From positions 2,461,501 through 2,525,500 of the forward strand of contig NZ_CP130630.1 in NCBI RefSeq assembly GCF_030551255.1: 64,000 nucleotides of DNA. Reading direction: 5' to 3'. The stretch is from Streptomyces sp. NL15-2K. Lineage in GTDB: Bacteria; Actinomycetota; Actinomycetes; Streptomycetales; Streptomycetaceae. The notes under the pieces are model-generated. The model had not been told where the DNA came from. It did not search any database and saw only the letters and a list, made by a program, of their open reading frames with translations. This document shows, in pieces, positions 60,217 through 64,000 of the stretch (positions are counted from its first letter, which is position 1; the number at the start of each line of letters is the position of its first letter). The position numbers were made by a program, and so were the translations under genes.

Positions 60217-60524
60217 ACGACGGCCCCGGCTCCTTCTAGGCCCTGTCGTCAAATTCCCGTCGTCCGCCCGAAGGGCGGGCCGCGCGCCCGCCGCGATGGG
60301 GGTCCCCCCGCTCGAGCGAAGCCGAGAGTGGGGGAGGCTGATGTCCGCGTAGGTGCGTGCTCTCGGCGCGCCGGGCGCAGGCCCTCGTACTGGTTGTACG
60401 TGGGTCTGCGCCCGGTGCGGCGAGTGGGGGCACCTCCCACGCCTTTAAGGCAGTGGGGGAGCGTGCCTGGCGTCGCGCGGCAGGCGGGAATTTGACGACA
60501 GGGCCTAGGAGCCGGGGCCGTCGT
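60217..60524. terminator. 17-bp terminator stem interrupted in its loop by a MITE
   Basis: The arms ACGACGGCCCCGGCTCC (60217-60233) and GGAGCCGGGGCCGTCGT (60508-60524) are perfectly complementary. Without the MITE and one CTAG they would be joined by the loop TTCTA. The hairpin sits between the convergent PAP2 and I78-inhibitor genes and would have served both. Confidence 0.75.
60236..60508. mobile_element. MITE copy 2 (265 bp plus CTAG target duplication)
   Basis: It is bounded by CTAG at 60236-60239 and 60505-60508. The perfect 20-bp terminal inverted repeats are GCCCTGTCGTCAAATTCCCG (60240-60259) and its complement (60485-60504). The interior shares long stretches with copy 1 at 50960, including CGTCCGCCCGAAGGGCGGGC and the CCGCTCGAGCGAAGCCGAGA segment. 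The two tips differ in sequence from copy 1. No transposase is present. Confidence 0.85.
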
Positions 60525-60555
60525 CGTCCTGCAGCAGAGCCTGTGTCACAGGCTC

Positions 60556-60771
60556 TCAGCCCTTCCAGGCCCGGGCCACGCGGCCGTCCTTCACCTCGAA
60601 GTTCAGCCGCCCCACCCGGTACTCCATCGTGATGATCGCCCCCGGCGGCAGCGAGCGCACGGTCGACCACCCCCGCTCGCGCGCGAGCCGCTCGGCGCTG
60701 TCGGCATCGAGGCCCACGTAGGTGTCCGGACTGTCGTCGGGTTCGGCGGAAGGACTCGGAATCGGTGCCAT
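60556..60771 (-). CDS. Small I78-like peptidase inhibitor family protein
   Basis: A 71-residue cytoplasmic protein starting MAPIPSPSAEPDDSPDTYVG. The region from residue 18 fits the I78 inhibitor pattern: YVGLDADSAERLARERGWST, then the R-S-L-P-P-G loop, the TMEYRVGRLNFEVKDGRVAR strands and a final aromatic (AWKG). Family members inhibit serine proteases, and several secreted proteases are encoded in this window, but no signal peptide is present here. It converges on the PAP2 gene across the split terminator. Confidence 0.75.
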   Translation of the reverse strand: MAPIPSPSAEPDDSPDTYVGLDADSAERLARERGWSTVRSLPPGAIITMEYRVGRLNFEVKDGRVARAWKG

Positions 60772-61200
60772 ACGGCAACGCTAGGCCCTGTCCGGCGGCC
60801 GGGGAAGTCGGGGCCCGCATCCCGGGTCACGCGTCCCTCTCCGGTCACGCTTCTGTCACAGAATCACGACACACGTTTCCGTCGAACTCCGTCACACGTA
60901 TGAGCGGTTCTCTACGCCTTCCGCAGGTATTCGAACGCAATTCCCGCGTGTCGCCACGACTGCGGGAAAAGCCCGGCGGAAAGTTCCCGGAGAACCGCCC
61001 CCGCCCCCCTTTTCCCGCTGATTACGGGCGGGCCGGCGGAAGCCGAGGCCGCATAGGAAATGCATGGTTCCGGCACAGAACCCCCCGTACGTCCCCAGTC
61101 GGAGCACGCGACGGCGCGAGCATCATGACGGGAGCTCGCGACCACGCGTGGCGCGGGCTCAGCGGGCCCGGGGCGCGACGAGCGAAGGGGCGAGCGAGCG
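60772..61200. promoter_or_regulatory. Long upstream region of the orphan ctaD
   Basis: A 429-bp gap upstream of the oxidase gene. The part 60840-61060 is relatively AT-rich for this genome (runs such as TTCCGTCGAACTCC and TTTTCCCGCTGATTACGG), as expected for a promoter with a long leader. The ctaD ribosome site is GAAGGGG near the end. I see no Rex-type or other known operator and no convincing small gene. Confidence 0.4.
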
Positions 61201-62892
61201 ATGGGGACGCAGACCGCGCAGGCGACGGCACGACCCATGCCGGGGAATCAGCTCGGGCGGGTGGTGGTCGACTGGCTGATCACCACCGACCACAAGAAGA
61301 TCGGCCACCTCTACCTGATCACGTCGTTCGTGTTCTTCCTGATCGGCGGCGTCATGGCGCTGCTGATGCGGGCCGAGCTGGCCCGGCCCGGTCTGCAGAT
61401 CGTCGACAACTTCCAGTTCAACCAGCTGTTCACGCTGCACGGCACGATCATGCTGCTGCTGTTCGCGACGCCGAGTTTCGCGGGCTTCGCGAACGAGCTG
61501 ATGCCGCTGCAGATCGGCGCGCCCGACGTCGCCTTCCCGCGGCTGAACATGCTGTCGTACTGGCTGTTCCTCTTCGGCGGCCTGATCGTCCTCGGCTCAC
61601 TGCTGGTGCCCACGGGGCCGGCCGCCTTCGGCTGGTTCGCCTACGCGCCGCTCAACAGCGCCGAGCACTCCCCCGGCGTCGGACCCGACCTGTGGATCAT
61701 GGGTCTCGCGCTGGCCGGCTTCGGCACGATCCTGGGCGCGGTCAACTTCATCACCACCATCGTCGGGATGCGCGCCCCCGGCATGACGATGTTCCGTCTG
61801 CCGATCTTCACCTGGAACACCCTGTTCACGTCGATCATGATCCTGATGGCGTTCCCGGTGCTCGCCGCGGCGCTGCTGTGCCTGGAGTCGGACCGGCGGT
61901 TCGGCTCGCACATCTTCGACGCGACCAACGGCGGGGCGATCCTGTGGCAGCACCTGTTCTGGTTCTTCGGGCATCCCGAGGTGTACATCATCGCGCTGCC
62001 GTTCTTCGGGATCATCACCGAGATCGTCCCGGTCTTCAGCCGCAAACCGATGTTCGGCTATCTGACGCTGGTCGCGGCGACGATGGCGATCACCGGTCTG
62101 TCGATGGTGGTGTGGGCCCACCACATGTTCGCCACGGGCGCGGTGCTGCTGCCGTTCTTCTCCTTCATGAGCTTCCTGATCGCGGTGCCGACGGGCGTGA
62201 AGTTCTTCAACTGGATCGGCACCATGATCAAGGGCTCGCTGTCCTTCGAGACGCCGATGCTGTGGGCGACGGGCTTCCTGGTGACGTTCCTGCTCGGCGG
62301 GCTGTCCGGGGTGATCCTGGCCTCGCCGCCGCTGGACTTCCACGTCACGGACACGTACTTCGTCGTCGCGCACTTCCACTACGTGGTCTTCGGCACGGTC
62401 GTCTTCGCGATCTTCGCCGGCTTCTACTTCTGGTGGCCGAAGTTCACCGGGAAGCTGCTCGACGAACGGCTCGGCAAGATCCAGTTCTGGACGCTGTTCA
62501 TCGGCTTCCACACCACGTTCCTGGTGCAGCACTGGCTGGGCGCGGAGGGCATGCCGCGCCGCTACCCGGACTACCTCGCCGCGGACGGCTTCACCGCGCT
62601 CAACACCGTCTCGTCGATCGGCTCGTTCCTGCTCGGCATCTCGACGCTGCCGTTCCTCTACAACGTCTGGAAGACGACCAAGTACGGCGAGAAGGTCGGC
62701 GTCGACGACCCCTGGGGCTACGGCCGCTCGCTGGAGTGGGCGACCTCCTGCCCGCCGCCCCGGCACAACTTCACCGTGCTGCCGCGGATCCGCTCGGAGT
62801 CCCCGGCGTTCGATCTGCACTATCCGGATTACGCGGCCGAGACTCCCCAGCCCGAGCCAAAGAGCGAGCAAGCCGGTCGCGAGCCGTCCTGA
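61201..62892 (+). CDS. ctaD: Cytochrome c oxidase subunit I (orphan copy)
   Basis: A 563-residue heme-copper oxidase subunit I with 12 helices. It starts [20 protein letters not shown], then [19 protein letters not shown]. Heme and copper ligands are present: low-spin heme His in [12 protein letters not shown], the CuB His with the cross-linked Tyr in [15 protein letters not shown], the CuB pair in [12 protein letters not shown], and the heme His pair in [10 protein letters not shown]. It should reduce oxygen in the membrane. No ctaC, ctaE or cytochrome bc genes are adjacent, so this is an additional copy outside the main oxidase operon. The last 122 bp overlap the WYL regulator gene on the opposite strand. 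Confidence 0.95.
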   Translation: MGTQTAQATARPMPGNQLGRVVVDWLITTDHKKIGHLYLITSFVFFLIGGVMALLMRAELARPGLQIVDNFQFNQLFTLHGTIMLLLFATPSFAGFANELMPLQIGAPDVAFPRLNMLSYWLFLFGGLIVLGSLLVPTGPAAFGWFAYAPLNSAEHSPGVGPDLWIMGLALAGFGTILGAVNFITTIVGMRAPGMTMFRLPIFTWNTLFTSIMILMAFPVLAAALLCLESDRRFGSHIFDATNGGAILWQHLFWFFGHPEVYIIALPFFGIITEIVPVFSRKPMFGYLTLVAATMAITGLSMVVWAHHMFATGAVLLPFFSFMSFLIAVPTGVKFFNWIGTMIKGSLSFETPMLWATGFLVTFLLGGLSGVILASPPLDFHVTDTYFVVAHFHYVVFGTVVFAIFAGFYFWWPKFTGKLLDERLGKIQFWTLFIGFHTTFLVQHWLGAEGMPRRYPDYLAADGFTALNTVSSIGSFLLGISTLPFLYNVWKTTKYGEKVGVDDPWGYGRSLEWATSCPPPRHNFTVLPRIRSESPAFDLHYPDYAAETPQPEPKSEQAGREPS

Positions 62893-63811
62893 CCGCCTCG
62901 GTCAGCTCGGCCGGCTCCAGCACCTCGAACTCGAAGCCCAGCATCATCACGTGGATGACCATCACGTCCAGGCTCGCGGCGCCGGTGCGCAGGATGCAGC
63001 TGTCGGCGGTTTCGGCCTCCAAGGTTCCGGCGGACGGCGAGATCTCCTCGGTGGCCTCCTCCAGGGGCACGAGCAGCCGGACGACCGCGTGCGAGGCGTA
63101 CGCGCGCGTGGAGACGCCCTTGGAGACATAGGCGGCCAGGTCGTCGGCAGGGGGCTTGCGCGGCTGGAAGCGCGGGCCGTGCGGCGGCTTGGGGGTGACG
63201 CGGTCGACGCGGAACGTACGCCAGTCGTCGCGGTCGACGTCCCAGGCGACCAGGTACCAGCGGCGCTCGGAGCACACCAGGCGGTGCGGTTCGACGGTAC
63301 GGCGGGTGGAAGCGCCCTCGTGGTCCCGGTACTCGAAGCGCAGTCGTTCGGCGTCCCGGCAGAGGTTGGCCAGCTCGGTGAGGACGGCCGGGTCGGCGGC
63401 GGAGGGCCTCGGGCCGCGCAGCATCGGCACGGTGAAGGCGTTGAGGGCGCTCACCCGGCGGCGCAGCCGGCCCGGCAGGACCTGCTCCAGCTTGGCGAGC
63501 GCCCGTACGGAGGTCTCGCCGATGCCCTCGATGCCCTGCCCGGCGGCCGTGCGCAGCCCCACGGCGACGGCGACCGCCTCGTCGTCGTCCAGGAGCAGCG
63601 GCGGCAGCTCGGCGCCCGCGCCCAGCTGGTAGCCGCCGCCCGTGCCGGGGCTGGCGTTGACGGGGTAGCCCAGCTCGCGCAGCCGGTCCACGTCCCGGCG
63701 CACCGTGCGCGGGGTGACGCCGAGGCGCTCGGCGAGGTCGGCGCCGGACCACTCGCGGTGGGCCTGGAGGAGCGAGAGCAGGCGCAGCAGTCGTGCCGAG
63801 GTGTCCAACAT
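62771..63811 (-). CDS. WYL-domain transcriptional regulator
   Basis: A 346-residue regulator. The N-terminal winged helix (residues about 5-60) is an HTH_11 type: [20 protein letters not shown] and [20 protein letters not shown]. The WYL ligand domain starts near 140 ([20 protein letters not shown] and [20 protein letters not shown], with W-Y-L visible). A WCX-type dimer domain occupies about 225-315. WYL proteins sense small ligands or nucleic acid ends. The gene's 3' end overlaps the ctaD 3' end by 122 bp in antisense; the last 35 residues ([14 protein letters not shown]...) lie in this overlap and look non-conserved. The target is unknown. Confidence 0.92.
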   Translation of the reverse strand: MLDTSARLLRLLSLLQAHREWSGADLAERLGVTPRTVRRDVDRLRELGYPVNASPGTGGGYQLGAGAELPPLLLDDDEAVAVAVGLRTAAGQGIEGIGETSVRALAKLEQVLPGRLRRRVSALNAFTVPMLRGPRPSAADPAVLTELANLCRDAERLRFEYRDHEGASTRRTVEPHRLVCSERRWYLVAWDVDRDDWRTFRVDRVTPKPPHGPRFQPRKPPADDLAAYVSKGVSTRAYASHAVVRLLVPLEEATEEISPSAGTLEAETADSCILRTGAASLDVMVIHVMMLGFEFEVLEPAELTEAVRTARDRLARSLARAGESRPRNPDSADRTPGTPSGSAAAR

Positions 63812-63887
63812 GGATCCGAGTCTGCCAGCACTTGCGGACAGATGCTGTCCTCAAGCCCTCAAGGGAATCTCAAGAGAATCAAGCGGC

Positions 63888-64000
63888 TCAAGGGGCCATG
63901 GCGGTCACGGAAACGGACAAGTCGTTGTCCCGTGTGTAGTACGGCCCCGCCTCCACCGGCCCGTACGGCGTCCGCACGCGCGTGCGGGGGTAGGTGAGCA
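63888..64000 (-). CDS. C-terminal end of an unidentified gene (runs off window)
   Basis: The frame ending at the TGA at 63888-63890 reads LTYPRTRVRTPYGPVEAGPY, then YTRDNDLSVSVTAMAP. Third positions are strongly GC, so it is a genuine coding end, but only 37 codons are visible. I do not recognise the family. It is upstream of the WYL regulator on the same strand, separated by 76 bp that contain several TCAAG repeats. Confidence 0.5.
   Translation of the reverse strand, partial: LTYPRTRVRTPYGPVEAGPYYTRDNDLSVSVTAMAP

Noticed and set aside
60782..60800. CTAGGCCCTGTCCGG resembling the tip of MITE copy 2
   Set aside because: Only the first ten bases match and no partner end is visible; perhaps a decayed tip, but unsupported.
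60765..63131. 788-codon plus-strand ORF over ctaD in another frame
   Set aside because: Arginine/His-rich frame-shifted shadow of the oxidase gene with no start signals.

Overview
The window is high-GC actinobacterial DNA, almost certainly a Streptomyces chromosome. Third codon positions are nearly all G or C, GTG and TTG starts are common, and many genes are coupled through 4-bp ATGA overlaps. The gene set fits too: SepF-like SflA, DnaE2/ImuB, secreted streptogrisin-type and subtilisin-type proteases, a GDSL lipase and an ECF sigma factor with its anti-sigma. The gene order resembles the SCO17xx region of S. coelicolor as I remember it; this was not checked by alignment.

Layout. 1-5.8 kb: metabolite transport (an MFS exporter cut by the window edge, a CitMHS carrier), a molybdopterin oxidoreductase and a TetR/lipoprotein pair. 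6-9.4 kb: homogentisate dioxygenase hmgA with a GntR regulator, then a protein resembling the specificity end of type ISP restriction enzymes. 9.4-12 kb: a TetR regulator divergent from a two-gene ABC exporter, with twin operators between. 12.2-19.3 kb: a SigK-like ECF sigma/anti-sigma pair facing a DUF4331, TPR and NicO metal-transporter group. 19.3-23.4 kb: a Ser/Thr kinase, a GDSL lipase and a subtilase. 23.4-33.2 kb: a cell-surface glycan locus with a 1225-residue flippase/membrane-enzyme fusion. 33.3-38.1 kb: an AAA ATPase, DUF72, GntR, GNAT, DUF402, a methyltransferase and a 44-codon gene.

38.1-42.1 kb is a scarred segment. An IS200/IS605 element splits a GNAT gene; its TnpB looks intact, but TnpA has lost one HUH histidine. 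A lipase follows, and then a deletion scar joins the 3' ends of a marR gene and a cupin gene. 42-46.6 kb is the SOS mutasome imuB-dnaE2 under a clear LexA box. 46.8-50.2 kb has two S1 proteases flanking a band-7 protein. 50.4-51.5 kb is a DUF1684 gene broken twice by small repeats, one of them a 262-bp MITE. 51.6-60.2 kb has a FAD/NAD-binding protein, an orphan leader peptide with a terminator, a DUF5685 protein with a cysteine-packed tail, sflA, a drug exporter, a PIG-V-like enzyme and a PAP2 phosphatase. A second MITE copy sits in the loop of a terminator at 60.2-60.5 kb. 60.5-64 kb has an I78 inhibitor, an orphan cytochrome oxidase subunit I, a WYL regulator and the end of an unidentified gene.

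The main themes are envelope and secreted functions (proteases, lipases, glycan assembly, metal handling), local regulators beside their likely targets, and small mobile DNA that has broken or rewired several loci. No rRNA, tRNA or CRISPR array was seen.
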